64,000 nt of DNA, taken from assembly GCF_001659685.2 (NCBI RefSeq), contig NZ_LXYE02000038.1, forward strand, positions 1 through 64,000, in the 5' to 3' direction. Of this stretch, positions 28,494 through 37,845 are shown in pieces; the first letter of the stretch is position 1, and each line of letters starts with the position of its first letter. The position numbers and the translations under genes are program-made. This DNA is from Labilibacter marinus (lineage in GTDB: Bacteria > Bacteroidota > Bacteroidia > Bacteroidales > Marinilabiliaceae). The notes beneath the pieces were generated by a model, which saw nothing but the letters and a program-made list of their open reading frames with translations, was not told the DNA's origin and ran no database searches.

Positions 28494-29966
28494 TTATTGT
28501 TTGTAAGCAAATAACATGCGGTGCTTATTATCCTGATAGCGTTTCATAACTTTATCCATAATAAGACCATGAAAAATAATGCCCAATACACCTATCATGG
28601 TAAATATGGCATAAGCCCAGTTAGCTCCAATAAAGGCATTTAAAACAGCAAATAGGATGATTGGAGGCAGTATGATAATAAAGCTCATAACCCATTGCGA
28701 AGCACCCGTTCCCTGGTAGTTCATAAAAGAACCACGTGACAGGTCAATGGGTTTTGAACTGTACGAACCCATCCAAAGCACTATATGACTCGTAAAACCA
28801 ATATTAAATATGGCCATTACTGCGTTTACCATGAGTATTTTAGCTCCATACATTAAATATATGGTAGAAAATATATAGGCCAAAATGGTGGTTGCAATAA
28901 ACAAGAAATACTGGGTATTCAACATTTCCTTTAAACCAAAATTACGGGTATTGATGAAAGAATAATACTGGGCGTGCCAAGCTGGTGTAAACTGACCATA
29001 ACTAATGCTAAAGCTTCCTGTTACAAATAGTCCAACCAAAACCAACATAAAATCCTTGCTTAAGTTTTGAGGACTTCCGTAGACAATAAAACCATAACAC
29101 AATAAAAATATAACACTAAAAAGCGCGGTTTTAGGTCTTTTATTGCGGGTAATCATTTTTAGCTCCAGTGCCAAATAAGTTCCCATTTGTCCAAACTTAT
29201 TGGTCCAGTCAAAACTATAGGTAGATTGTTCTTTCTCGGTAGGTAATATACCTGAGTCGAGATACAGGCTTTCGGTAATACTTTTAATATTGATTAAATA
29301 TAAGGGTACGCAAGTCACCAAAGGAATAATGGCTAAAAAGGGCTTTTCAAGCACCAATAATAAATAGTTTCCAAACCATTCGGCCACAGGTAATATTTCA
29401 AAATAAGAAATAACAAATACAATAATACCTATCACATACAATATCATGATGGTACGTTGCTTCGAAGGGGCCGAACGCTTTACCAAAATAGCCGTCAAAT
29501 GGTCGATGAGCACAAAGCCCAGTAAATTAATGACCCAAGCACTCACGCTTATGGCGGTAAATTGCTTAGACAGCACCGTAAAGGCAAAAGGAAGCACTAT
29601 AAACCAGGGTGTAAGATTCAGGAACGAAATAAAAGACTTATTCACCACATATTGTGCAATTTTACGTTTTTTAAACGGCAAGGATAACAGTGGTATGGTA
29701 TCTACAACAGGCAACGATTGCACCAGTTGACGCATTAACGCGCTAATTAAAAAATATCCCCATACAAATTGATTGAATAAGATAACAGGATCGGCACTGG
29801 GAAAAAACTGTTTAAAAATGCTGGGGATGTTAAACCCAACGGTAAGTAATACTGCCGAAAGGTACACCGAAAAGAAGATGACTACAGCTTTGATTCCTAC
29901 ACTCTGCTGCCAATGCGCAGAACGATAAAAGGATTTACGGTTCAGGCTATAAAGTAAAGAGGCCAT
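28494..29966 (-). CDS. DUF5687-family ABC transporter membrane protein
   Basis: The 490-residue protein contains about a dozen hydrophobic segments spread over its length and matches the Bacteroidota DUF5687 permease family. The N-terminal LLYSLNRKSFYRSAHWQQSVGIKAVVI is a characteristic start, and there is a central cytoplasmic stretch TYLALELKMITRNKRPKTALFSV. It is the membrane partner of the ATPase encoded 26 bp downstream. Its role is presumed export of an unknown compound or peptide. No accessory subunit is nearby. Confidence 0.82.
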   Translation of the reverse strand: MASLLYSLNRKSFYRSAHWQQSVGIKAVVIFFSVYLSAVLLTVGFNIPSIFKQFFPSADPVILFNQFVWGYFLISALMRQLVQSLPVVDTIPLLSLPFKKRKIAQYVVNKSFISFLNLTPWFIVLPFAFTVLSKQFTAISVSAWVINLLGFVLIDHLTAILVKRSAPSKQRTIMILYVIGIIVFVISYFEILPVAEWFGNYLLLVLEKPFLAIIPLVTCVPLYLINIKSITESLYLDSGILPTEKEQSTYSFDWTNKFGQMGTYLALELKMITRNKRPKTALFSVIFLLCYGFIVYGSPQNLSKDFMLVLVGLFVTGSFSISYGQFTPAWHAQYYSFINTRNFGLKEMLNTQYFLFIATTILAYIFSTIYLMYGAKILMVNAVMAIFNIGFTSHIVLWMGSYSSKPIDLSRGSFMNYQGTGASQWVMSFIIILPPIILFAVLNAFIGANWAYAIFTMIGVLGIIFHGLIMDKVMKRYQDNKHRMLFAYKQ

Positions 29967-30458
29967 TTGATTAAAAGATTAAAGTTCATAATAGTTTGTT
30001 CGTTTTTAGTAGTTGGGTATTAGTTTAAATTACCAACTGCTTTACACAAGTAGAAGAATGCATAGCCCAATAGGCTTTACCATCCAACCATTAAAAAAAA
30101 GACAAACGTATTATTGTGGTTATTGCTACAAATATAAAAGATTATAGCAATTAATCATATCTATCTCATGATAAAAGGTATATATGACTTTTAGTAGTCA
30201 TCTCAATCAAGCTCCAGATACCATATATTAAAGCTAGGCATTTCATCTCTAAAGCCCTTATTTACTTCGCCATAAGTGCAAACAAATCGCAATTTGCGAT
30301 TATTCAATCTTGTTTTTATACTTATTGACAAGGTCGAGTGATAAATGAGGTTTCATATTTAATATACCTTCATAAAACTCTTAATTTCACTAGTCAGGTA
30401 TAAAGATCAATGCTAATTATAAACAGTACACCCTCCCTATATTTCTAATAACTAACAC
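29967..30458. other. Non-coding stretch between the exporter genes and the GH43 gene
   Basis: About 490 bp without a gene. A 17-bp near-perfect palindrome AATCGCAA-T-TTGCGATT lies at 30285-30301, possibly an operator. It sits over 300 bp upstream of the DUF5687 gene, within what should be its promoter region. Nothing else was recognised. Confidence 0.4.
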
Positions 30459-32147
30459 CTATTTTGTAATCCCATTTTCATTAAAAGCTTCAATCTCGAA
30501 GTAATACTCCTGATTGGCATTTAAACTTCTAATAGTGACTGTTGTATCTGCATATACTAAGTAGTTATGATATAACTTATCAGGATGACTACCAAAACTG
30601 ATATTATAACCTGTTGCTCCAGCAGATTTATCCCAACTTAAGGTAACAGATCTGCGGTCTGTTTTATTTCTTACTGTAGTAAAGTTGGTGACTTGGGTGG
30701 GCAATTGCCCCTGACCTTTACCAAACACACGAAAACCACAGATAGCAATATTTCCGCTAGGTACATGTATGTTTTTTATCCGTATGTAACGATAATTGAC
30801 TTTCTGTGGAAGCTGAATATAATCATGAGAATTATCCGTTTGATTATTGGATTTATCCACAATAGTATGCCATGTTTTTGAATCATTAGAAGCTTCAATA
30901 ATATACTGATACTTTAAATTAGGTTGGCGACCATATATTTTAGTATTATGCTCTGCAAAGTTTACCTGCAAAGCATAAATGTCATAGTTCTCCGTCAGGT
31001 CCATCATCATCCATTCATCCGGGTTATTCGTGGCTGCCGACCAATAAGTTCTTATTTCTTCATCATTGACATTAGGAGCCGTATACTCGGATAATTCCGA
31101 AGAAACCTGAACAGGTTTTTGGTAGGATAGAAGCATCCACCCTGGAAATAAATCATCAAAATTATCTACTTTATTATTGGGAATAATGATGGGGTAATCG
31201 CCATATTTAGTGGTGGAATGCATAATACCATCTTTATCCCAGAAGGCAGGATAAAAGCCTATGCGGCGCTCAAAAATATGCTTGACTGAAATAGAAATAG
31301 TACCCAGATGCCAATAATTACCATAGGCATCAGCAATCGTGCTTCCATGTCCAGCACCACAGGCAAAACCTTCTGGTTTGTATGCAAAGGGATTATGTGC
31401 CGCCAAAGTAAAAGGTCCCAAAGGATCATTGGCTACATAAACACCATCAGAGTAGGATTTTTCGCGGGTGCCCGGAGCAGAGTATTGCAAATAATATTTA
31501 CCCTGATGTTTATTCACCCAACAGCCCTCTAACCAAGGCGCATTATCATATTCGGTATTGTAATCACCACGAACTTCCCATCCATATTCTGCTGGATTTT
31601 GATGAATGACTTCCTGTGTTTCTCCGCGCAAGGAAAAACTATTCATATCTATTTCGGAAGCATATAAAGGGCGCACATTGCTGCATCCCCAATACAAATA
31701 TAGCTGGTTATTGTCCTGATAGAAAAATGGATCTTCAACGGCAAAATCAAGGGTATCATTACTTATCCAGTGGCCACTTAATGGGTCGGCCGTTTTATAT
31801 ATTTTATTGTTCTTTTTAGAGGATACAGCCATAAAAATAGTATCGCGTAATACGATGGCAGTTGGGGCGTAGTCCTCAGTCGGAATCTCATTATTTTCAA
31901 TAAAGTTCCAAGTCGCTAAATCCAGCGAATGCCAATAGCCACCCGATTTGGAAGCAAATAGATAATAAGCCCCTTTAAACTCAATCACGGTGGGATCCGC
32001 TGCTTCTCTTCGCGATGGTTCCTCTGGACGAAATCGATAACTCAAATTCATCGGATTACAAACAGTTTTAAACTCCTGTTGCACAGGATTTGTTTGAGGA
32101 GAACAGGCTGCAAGAATAGCCAAGGATAATATCAATAAGTATTTCAT
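30459..32147 (-). CDS. Glycoside hydrolase family 43 lipoprotein with discoidin-like and fibronectin III domains
   Basis: The 562-residue protein has a lipoprotein signal (lipobox LAAC, Cys 15). A five-blade propeller of GH43 type follows. The candidate base aspartate lies in AADPTVIEFKGAYYLFAS (about 49-66), the pKa-modulating Asp in EDPFFYQDNNQLYLYWG (about 137-153), and the acid glutamate in LEGCWVNKHQGKYYLQYS (about 207-224). A discoidin/F5-F8-like module (about 365-475, ENYDIYALQVNFAEHN) and a fibronectin III domain (about 485-562) follow. GH43 enzymes act on arabinose, xylose or galactose linkages; which one cannot be told here. It lies just downstream of the HTCS gene on the same strand and is likely part of the same glycan-use locus. 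Confidence 0.88.
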   Translation of the reverse strand: MKYLLILSLAILAACSPQTNPVQQEFKTVCNPMNLSYRFRPEEPSRREAADPTVIEFKGAYYLFASKSGGYWHSLDLATWNFIENNEIPTEDYAPTAIVLRDTIFMAVSSKKNNKIYKTADPLSGHWISNDTLDFAVEDPFFYQDNNQLYLYWGCSNVRPLYASEIDMNSFSLRGETQEVIHQNPAEYGWEVRGDYNTEYDNAPWLEGCWVNKHQGKYYLQYSAPGTREKSYSDGVYVANDPLGPFTLAAHNPFAYKPEGFACGAGHGSTIADAYGNYWHLGTISISVKHIFERRIGFYPAFWDKDGIMHSTTKYGDYPIIIPNNKVDNFDDLFPGWMLLSYQKPVQVSSELSEYTAPNVNDEEIRTYWSAATNNPDEWMMMDLTENYDIYALQVNFAEHNTKIYGRQPNLKYQYIIEASNDSKTWHTIVDKSNNQTDNSHDYIQLPQKVNYRYIRIKNIHVPSGNIAICGFRVFGKGQGQLPTQVTNFTTVRNKTDRRSVTLSWDKSAGATGYNISFGSHPDKLYHNYLVYADTTVTIRSLNANQEYYFEIEAFNENGITK

Positions 32148-32258
32148 CTATATCTGTTTTGGATGGTCATATGAAACTCCCAAAATATAATCAGCTCCTT
32201 GTGTGAGAGTTTTTATCATGGTCGTTTTAGGTAATTTTTTTAGTATCTGATTAGGTTA

Positions 32259-35200
32259 TTATTCACTAGCTACTTCATTGCTACAGTACTTAGATGGTGA
32301 TACACCAAAGTGTTGCCTAAAGCAACGACTAAAATACCTAGGTGTGCTAAAACCAACCGAATAGGCCACTTCAGAGATATTCATTTCTTCATTGTTTTCT
32401 AACAATAATTCAGCAGCTTTTTTCAAGCGTACAGATAGAATAAAATCATTGGGTGTTTGTCCCGTCACTCCTTTTAGTTTGGTGTATAAACGTGTCCTTC
32501 CCAAATTCATCTCTTTGGCAAAATCTTGTACATCAAACTCTGTATTGTCCATATTTTTTTCAACAATACGACGAGCCTGAGTTAACAATTTTTCATCGAT
32601 AGAATTGGTCGTTACATCCTTGATCTTGATTTTAGGGTTTTGTTTGAATTTCTCCTGCATCAAAACACGGTTGTGAATAATATTTTTGACTCTGGCTTTT
32701 AATATTTTGGTATTGAAAGGTTTGGTGATATAATCATCAGCTCCCGTTTCTAAACCATCAATTTTGTAATCAACCGAAGCTCTAGCTGTTAGTAAGATGA
32801 TAGGAATATGGCTGGTTTGAAAATTGCGTTTTAAAGTAGAACACATTTCGGTACCCGACATATTTGGCATCATTACATCCGAAATAATTAAATCGGGTTG
32901 TTTATCAATGGCCATATTTAAACCTTCCTTACCGTCATTCGCCATCATTAAATGATAGCTAGGACTCAAAATCTCTTTTAATAATTCCTGTACCTCTAGG
33001 TTATCTTCCACAAGTAATATTTGAGGGGCATTTTTAGAAGCTTTAGCTTCTTTCTCCTCCAATTCGGCATACAATTGAGAATGTTGATTAGAGCTTAACT
33101 CGATAGCTTCACTAGCTTCATTTAAATCCAGGTCTTTAAAATGGCGATTTCCTTTTAACAGACGAACCGTAAAACAAGTACCTTTATCCAGCTGACTATC
33201 TACCAGTATTTCGCCATGATGCTCTAAAATAATACTTTTGCATAAAGCCAAACCAATACCTGTACTTGCTCCTTTAGTAGGCGCTTGCATATTATCTATT
33301 TGATAATACATATCAAATATCTTTTGCGTTTCATCCTGTGTCATACCCGTACCGTTGTCTTCCACCAAAACATCCACATGGTTGGCTGCTTCATTTACCT
33401 TAACAGATATATTACCAATGCCATCTTTTACGATTTTCAATGCATTAGAAATAAGGTTGTAAAATACTTTTTCCATTTGTGAGGCATCCATCCAAATAGC
33501 CAAATTATGCGATGGTTCCTGGTAATGAAAGTTAACCTTATGACGATGTGCAAAGCCTGTAAACGATTGATATACCTTCTGCATTAAATCGTTCAGTTTA
33601 ACCTCATGCACTTTTAACTTTAGGTGACCGTGTTCCAGTTTTCTAAAATCAAGTAATTCGGTAATTAAGTTATTTAGTCGAACTGCATTATGGTAGGTTT
33701 TAGAAAGCTTATTGTAATTTTCTGGTCTGGTTTTACTATCCTCCATAATAGATTCCAAGGTTCCTGTAATCAACGTAAGCGGTGTTCTGAATTCGTGCGA
33801 AATATTGGTAAAGAAATTCAGTTTGCTTTGGTTCAGACTTTTTATTTGTTCTTTTTCACGCTGTTCCGCTTTAATTTTATCGACCAAACCTACACGGGCG
33901 CGATACATTTTATTTAACCAAATAAAACCAGCAATAATCACAAACACATAAAAGGCAATGGCATACCACGAGCGATAAAGGGGAGGAGTAACTATAATGG
34001 TGATAGATTTCTCATCGATCACTTTATTTTCTATACTGCTGATACCTCTCAGTTTTAAAACGTAGGTGCCTGGATTTAAATTTGTGTAGGTCACCGAGTT
34101 TTTACCCACATCTTTAATCCATTCGTCACTAAAATTCTCCAGCTTATATTCAAAGGAGTTTTTATTGGTAGATATGTAGTTGTTGGCAGAATAATTAATG
34201 GTAAAAACGTTATGCCCAGGCTTTAACCTGATGGCTTGTGTATATGGTAAATCCTGACTTAATACCTCCGTGTCGTCCAATGGCTTAACCTTATTATTAT
34301 TCACGTATAGCTCATTAAACATGACGTTAAACTGATTGCTTCGGGTTAACATTCTACTTTCGTTAAACGATATTAATCCGTTAATACCACCCACAAATAT
34401 TTCGCCATCGCTGGTTAAATACAAGGAGGCCAGGTTTATTTCGCTTAAAGGAAAACCATTTTGCTGGGAATAATTATAAATAACATTTGAACTCACATCA
34501 AATCTTGATAGACCTTTAGAAGTAGCTATCCACAAACTACCAAAATTGGATTCTTTTATACCTTGAATAAAATCGCTGGGCAAACCATTACTAGCCATAT
34601 TATAATTGCTAAAGCTATTCTCTTCGCGATTATACAGGTTAAGGCCACCACCTTGTGTACCAATCCAAAGCCTAAAATGATGATCCTCATAGATGCATGA
34701 AATATTATTGGCACTTATAGAATGTATATTACTCGAATTAAAAACATACTCCTGTACTTCTCCCGATTCTTTATCGTAGGAATAAAGACCTTGACTTTCG
34801 GTACCCACCCATAACTTACCAAAGCTATCTTCATTTAAACAATGAATGCCTATTTTATTGAGGCCATATACATCTTCACCTTTGATAAAATGGGTAAAAT
34901 GCTCTGTTTCAGGATTAAACAAAACCAAACCTTTTTGAGTTGCCAATAAATATTTATCGTAATAGGCAATCACATCATTCACCACATCCGAAGGTATGGA
35001 TAAGGAATCATCTGGATTATGCTGATATGATTTAATATGACCGTTAGCGGTATTTAATATATTTAGCCCTCCATGATGCGTGCCAATCAGCAAGGATTTA
35101 TTCTGTAAAAATAGCGCCTTTACATTGTTATGCGATAACCCTTTAGTGCCTGTTTGATGTGCGTAATGTGTAAAAGAATCGTGGGTTCTATCATAATAGT

Positions 35201-36284
35201 CTACACCGCCACCTTCGGTTGCTATCCAAAGGTTTTTCTGGTCATCTTCAATCATTTCTCCAATTACCTCAAAACCAGTTCCATTTTTATTTTTAGCACT
35301 TAGTACGTCGTAACGCTTGTATAAATCAAATTCGGAGTTAAAATAACTGATACCGCCAAAATAAGTACCTAACCACATACTACCTTGCTTGTCTTTAACA
35401 ATGCTATATACACTATTGTGCGATAAGGCGTTCGAATCGAATTTGTTAGATTGATAATGTTGTACTTCATTTTGGTTTTGATTAATGACGCTAAGTCCTA
35501 AAAATGTTCCAACCCAAATGTTGCCGTTGGTATCTTCGTTAATATCACGAACTACATCATTAACCAATGGGTTTGAAGTATTGGATTTATGATAATGCCT
35601 GACTACCTCATGATCATGATTCAGCAAGTAAACACCATCATTTAATGTGCCTACCCAAATTTGCTTTTTACTATCCGTATAGGTACAGCTGGTTCTTTTA
35701 TTCAGTAATTTTTTCGAGATATCCCGCTCAGGGTAATACGCATATAAACCTTGCTCACTACAAATCCATAAAATACCCGATTTATCGGAGTACAATTTAT
35801 TGATAGATACATCATGATTGATGATATCATCATATTTAGTTATTTTCTGATTTTGTGAATTTAAATGGTATAAGCCTTCTGTAGAACCAATCAGAATTTC
35901 GTCTCGGTATTTAATAATTGATTTAAAGCCTTGACCCGCAAAACGTTTAAACTTTAACGTTTTAATATTAAGACGAGAGATACCCGTTTTTGAGGCAATC
36001 CATACAAATTCATTGTCTGTATATACATACGTAATAAAATGCCCTAATAATGAGGTAGAATCTCCTCTTATTGGGCGATAGGTATTGATATGAGTGCCAT
36101 CGTACATATTTAAGCCATCACGCGTTCCTATCCACATTCGGCCTATGCTATCTTGGGTTATACTAGTAACCGAATTCTGAGAAAGTCCTTCGTTAACCCC
36201 TAAATATTCAAAAGCCATATTTTGTGCCGGAAGGATACAAACCGATATTAGAAAAAGGATAATGGTTATTCTTGTTTTTCGCAT
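32259..36284 (-). CDS. Hybrid two-component system protein regulating the carbohydrate locus
   Basis: A second complete HTCS, 1341 residues. A signal peptide to about residue 20 precedes a reg_prop beta-propeller sensor (many W-I/V-G-T repeats such as RMWIGTRDGLNMYDG and LWVGTESQGLYSYD) and a Y_Y_Y domain ending near residue 770. A transmembrane helix lies at about 775-795. The kinase histidine is in FTNISHEFRTPLTL (about 829), followed by the ATPase (LISNALKI, DNGTGM), a receiver (LLVEDNLEVQ about 1090; SDVMMPNMSG, phospho-Asp about 1132) and a C-terminal AraC domain (about 1240-1335). It would sense an oligosaccharide in the periplasm and activate the neighbouring genes. It is divergent from GH88, and three phased AATGTAY repeats lie between them. 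Confidence 0.94.
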   Translation of the reverse strand: MRKTRITIILFLISVCILPAQNMAFEYLGVNEGLSQNSVTSITQDSIGRMWIGTRDGLNMYDGTHINTYRPIRGDSTSLLGHFITYVYTDNEFVWIASKTGISRLNIKTLKFKRFAGQGFKSIIKYRDEILIGSTEGLYHLNSQNQKITKYDDIINHDVSINKLYSDKSGILWICSEQGLYAYYPERDISKKLLNKRTSCTYTDSKKQIWVGTLNDGVYLLNHDHEVVRHYHKSNTSNPLVNDVVRDINEDTNGNIWVGTFLGLSVINQNQNEVQHYQSNKFDSNALSHNSVYSIVKDKQGSMWLGTYFGGISYFNSEFDLYKRYDVLSAKNKNGTGFEVIGEMIEDDQKNLWIATEGGGVDYYDRTHDSFTHYAHQTGTKGLSHNNVKALFLQNKSLLIGTHHGGLNILNTANGHIKSYQHNPDDSLSIPSDVVNDVIAYYDKYLLATQKGLVLFNPETEHFTHFIKGEDVYGLNKIGIHCLNEDSFGKLWVGTESQGLYSYDKESGEVQEYVFNSSNIHSISANNISCIYEDHHFRLWIGTQGGGLNLYNREENSFSNYNMASNGLPSDFIQGIKESNFGSLWIATSKGLSRFDVSSNVIYNYSQQNGFPLSEINLASLYLTSDGEIFVGGINGLISFNESRMLTRSNQFNVMFNELYVNNNKVKPLDDTEVLSQDLPYTQAIRLKPGHNVFTINYSANNYISTNKNSFEYKLENFSDEWIKDVGKNSVTYTNLNPGTYVLKLRGISSIENKVIDEKSITIIVTPPLYRSWYAIAFYVFVIIAGFIWLNKMYRARVGLVDKIKAEQREKEQIKSLNQSKLNFFTNISHEFRTPLTLITGTLESIMEDSKTRPENYNKLSKTYHNAVRLNNLITELLDFRKLEHGHLKLKVHEVKLNDLMQKVYQSFTGFAHRHKVNFHYQEPSHNLAIWMDASQMEKVFYNLISNALKIVKDGIGNISVKVNEAANHVDVLVEDNGTGMTQDETQKIFDMYYQIDNMQAPTKGASTGIGLALCKSIILEHHGEILVDSQLDKGTCFTVRLLKGNRHFKDLDLNEASEAIELSSNQHSQLYAELEEKEAKASKNAPQILLVEDNLEVQELLKEILSPSYHLMMANDGKEGLNMAIDKQPDLIISDVMMPNMSGTEMCSTLKRNFQTSHIPIILLTARASVDYKIDGLETGADDYITKPFNTKILKARVKNIIHNRVLMQEKFKQNPKIKIKDVTTNSIDEKLLTQARRIVEKNMDNTEFDVQDFAKEMNLGRTRLYTKLKGVTGQTPNDFILSVRLKKAAELLLENNEEMNISEVAYSVGFSTPRYFSRCFRQHFGVSPSKYCSNEVASE

Positions 36285-36369
36285 TTATCAATACTTTATA
36301 ATTGTATTACACTACTCATCGTTTAATGGAAGAATCGTGTTAAATTAAACCTTTACAAAGAAAGGTTGT

Positions 36370-36419
36370 AATGTATTTACTTAGGGGTAAAAATGTACGG
36401 AACAGAGCACCGAATGTAC
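36370..36419. promoter_or_regulatory. Three helically phased AATGTAY repeats, candidate HTCS operator
   Basis: AATGTAT at 36370-36376, AATGTAC at 36392-36398 and AATGTAC at 36413-36419 are direct repeats spaced 22 and 21 bp, two helical turns apart. They lie in the divergent promoter region between the HTCS and GH88 genes. AraC-type domains commonly bind such direct repeats, so this is a plausible target of the adjacent regulator; binding is inference. Confidence 0.5.
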
Positions 36420-36582
36420 ATGGCGGCAATATGGACTACCTCAAAATCCCTTTATACAGACCGCTTTATACAAATTGAACGATTTTTGCTTTCATTCATA
36501 TTATGATGCCCTATCCTGATAAAGTAAAAGTATAAGTTTGCTGTACAAACAAAAAATGAATACCTAAAATAAAATACAAAAT

Positions 36583-37776
36583 ATGAAGTTATTGAAAGGA
36601 TTTATGGTCGGCATGTTGTCTTTAAGCATGTTGGCCTGTCAAACTAAAAAAGAAGAGGAAGGCTTTTGCGATAAAAACCTCAAATCTGCAGAACAACAAA
36701 CAGCCTTATTAGTTAAGGAGGCCATGATGCATAATAAACTTCCAAGAACTTTAACGGCAGAAGGTGAAATGCATTGGGCGCGTTCTAATTTTGATTGGAC
36801 GGAAGGTTTTTTTCCGGGTGTTTGTTGGTATTTATATGAGTATTCTGGAAATGAAGCCTGGAAAAACCAAGCCAGTGAACTTCAAAGCATGTTCGAAAGT
36901 CACAAAACTTTAACTACTAACCATGATTTGGGTTTTGTATTTAATTGCTCCTATGGGAATGCGTATCGTTTAACGCAAAATGAGGCATATAAGCAAGTGA
37001 TGATTGAAGCAGGAAACGCTCTTATTACTCGTTTTAAACCAGAAGTAGGCTGTATAAAGTCGTGGGATGTTGATGGAGGTTGGCAAGCTAAAAGAGGTTG
37101 GCAATATCCTGTTATCATTGATAATATGATGAATTTGGAGTTGTTGTTTGAGCTTAGCGAACTAACCAAGGATGACAAATATAAAGAAGTAGCTATTGCC
37201 CATGCCAATACCACTTTGAAAAACCATTTTAGAACGGATAATAGTAGTTATCACGTAATAGATTACGATTCGATTAATGGGGAGCTTAGAAATAAACATA
37301 CTGCTCAAGGTTTTGCACACGAAAGTGCCTGGGCACGAGGGCAGGCATGGGGGCTGTATGGTTATACGGTGTGCTACAGATATACAAAGAATCCTGCGTA
37401 TTTACAGCAAGCGCAAAAAATTGCCGAGTTTATTAATAATTATGAAGGCATGCCGTCTGACCATGTTCCGTATTGGGATTATAACGCACCTAAAATTCCT
37501 AACGAACCTAGAGATGCTTCGGCAGCAGCCGTCACAGCATCGGCACTTATTGAGTTAAGTACTTATACTGACACAACTTATTTGGAGGAAGCGAAATATA
37601 TACTAGAAAGTCTGGCATCTGACAGTTATCAAGCTAAATTAGGCGAAAATGGTAAGTTTGTTTTAAAACATAGTGTTGGAAGTATTCCCCACAACAACGA
37701 AATTGACGTGCCTTTGGTTTATGCCGATTATTATTACATAGAGGCATTAATGAGATTAAAAAAGCTAGAAAAATAA
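36583..37776 (+). CDS. Unsaturated glucuronyl hydrolase, GH88 family, lipoprotein
   Basis: The 397-residue enzyme has a lipoprotein signal (lipobox MLAC, Cys 19). An alpha/alpha-barrel of GH88 type follows: WTEGFFPGVCWYLYEYSG, then the first catalytic-type aspartate in TNHDLGFVFNCSYGNAYRL (about 112-130) and the second in PVIIDNMMNLELLFELS (about 181-197). SAWARGQAWGLYGYTVCYRYT and RDASAAAVTASALIELS complete the family pattern. GH88 removes the 4,5-unsaturated uronate that lyases leave on oligosaccharides. Its presence is the main reason to predict a uronate-containing substrate for this locus. It starts the plus-strand pair with the DUF4955 gene, 69 bp downstream. A possible -7 element TAAGTTTG is at 36533-36540. 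Confidence 0.92.
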   Translation: MKLLKGFMVGMLSLSMLACQTKKEEEGFCDKNLKSAEQQTALLVKEAMMHNKLPRTLTAEGEMHWARSNFDWTEGFFPGVCWYLYEYSGNEAWKNQASELQSMFESHKTLTTNHDLGFVFNCSYGNAYRLTQNEAYKQVMIEAGNALITRFKPEVGCIKSWDVDGGWQAKRGWQYPVIIDNMMNLELLFELSELTKDDKYKEVAIAHANTTLKNHFRTDNSSYHVIDYDSINGELRNKHTAQGFAHESAWARGQAWGLYGYTVCYRYTKNPAYLQQAQKIAEFINNYEGMPSDHVPYWDYNAPKIPNEPRDASAAAVTASALIELSTYTDTTYLEEAKYILESLASDSYQAKLGENGKFVLKHSVGSIPHNNEIDVPLVYADYYYIEALMRLKKLEK

Positions 37777-37845
37777 TAGATATATGGGTTCGTAATTTTA
37801 GGCCTATTCATTATCCGATTAACGAACCAATTTAAAAAATCATCG

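Noticed and set aside
36951-37214. Minus-strand frame in the GH88 gene
   Set aside because: Opposite to the catalytic region of GH88; a shadow.
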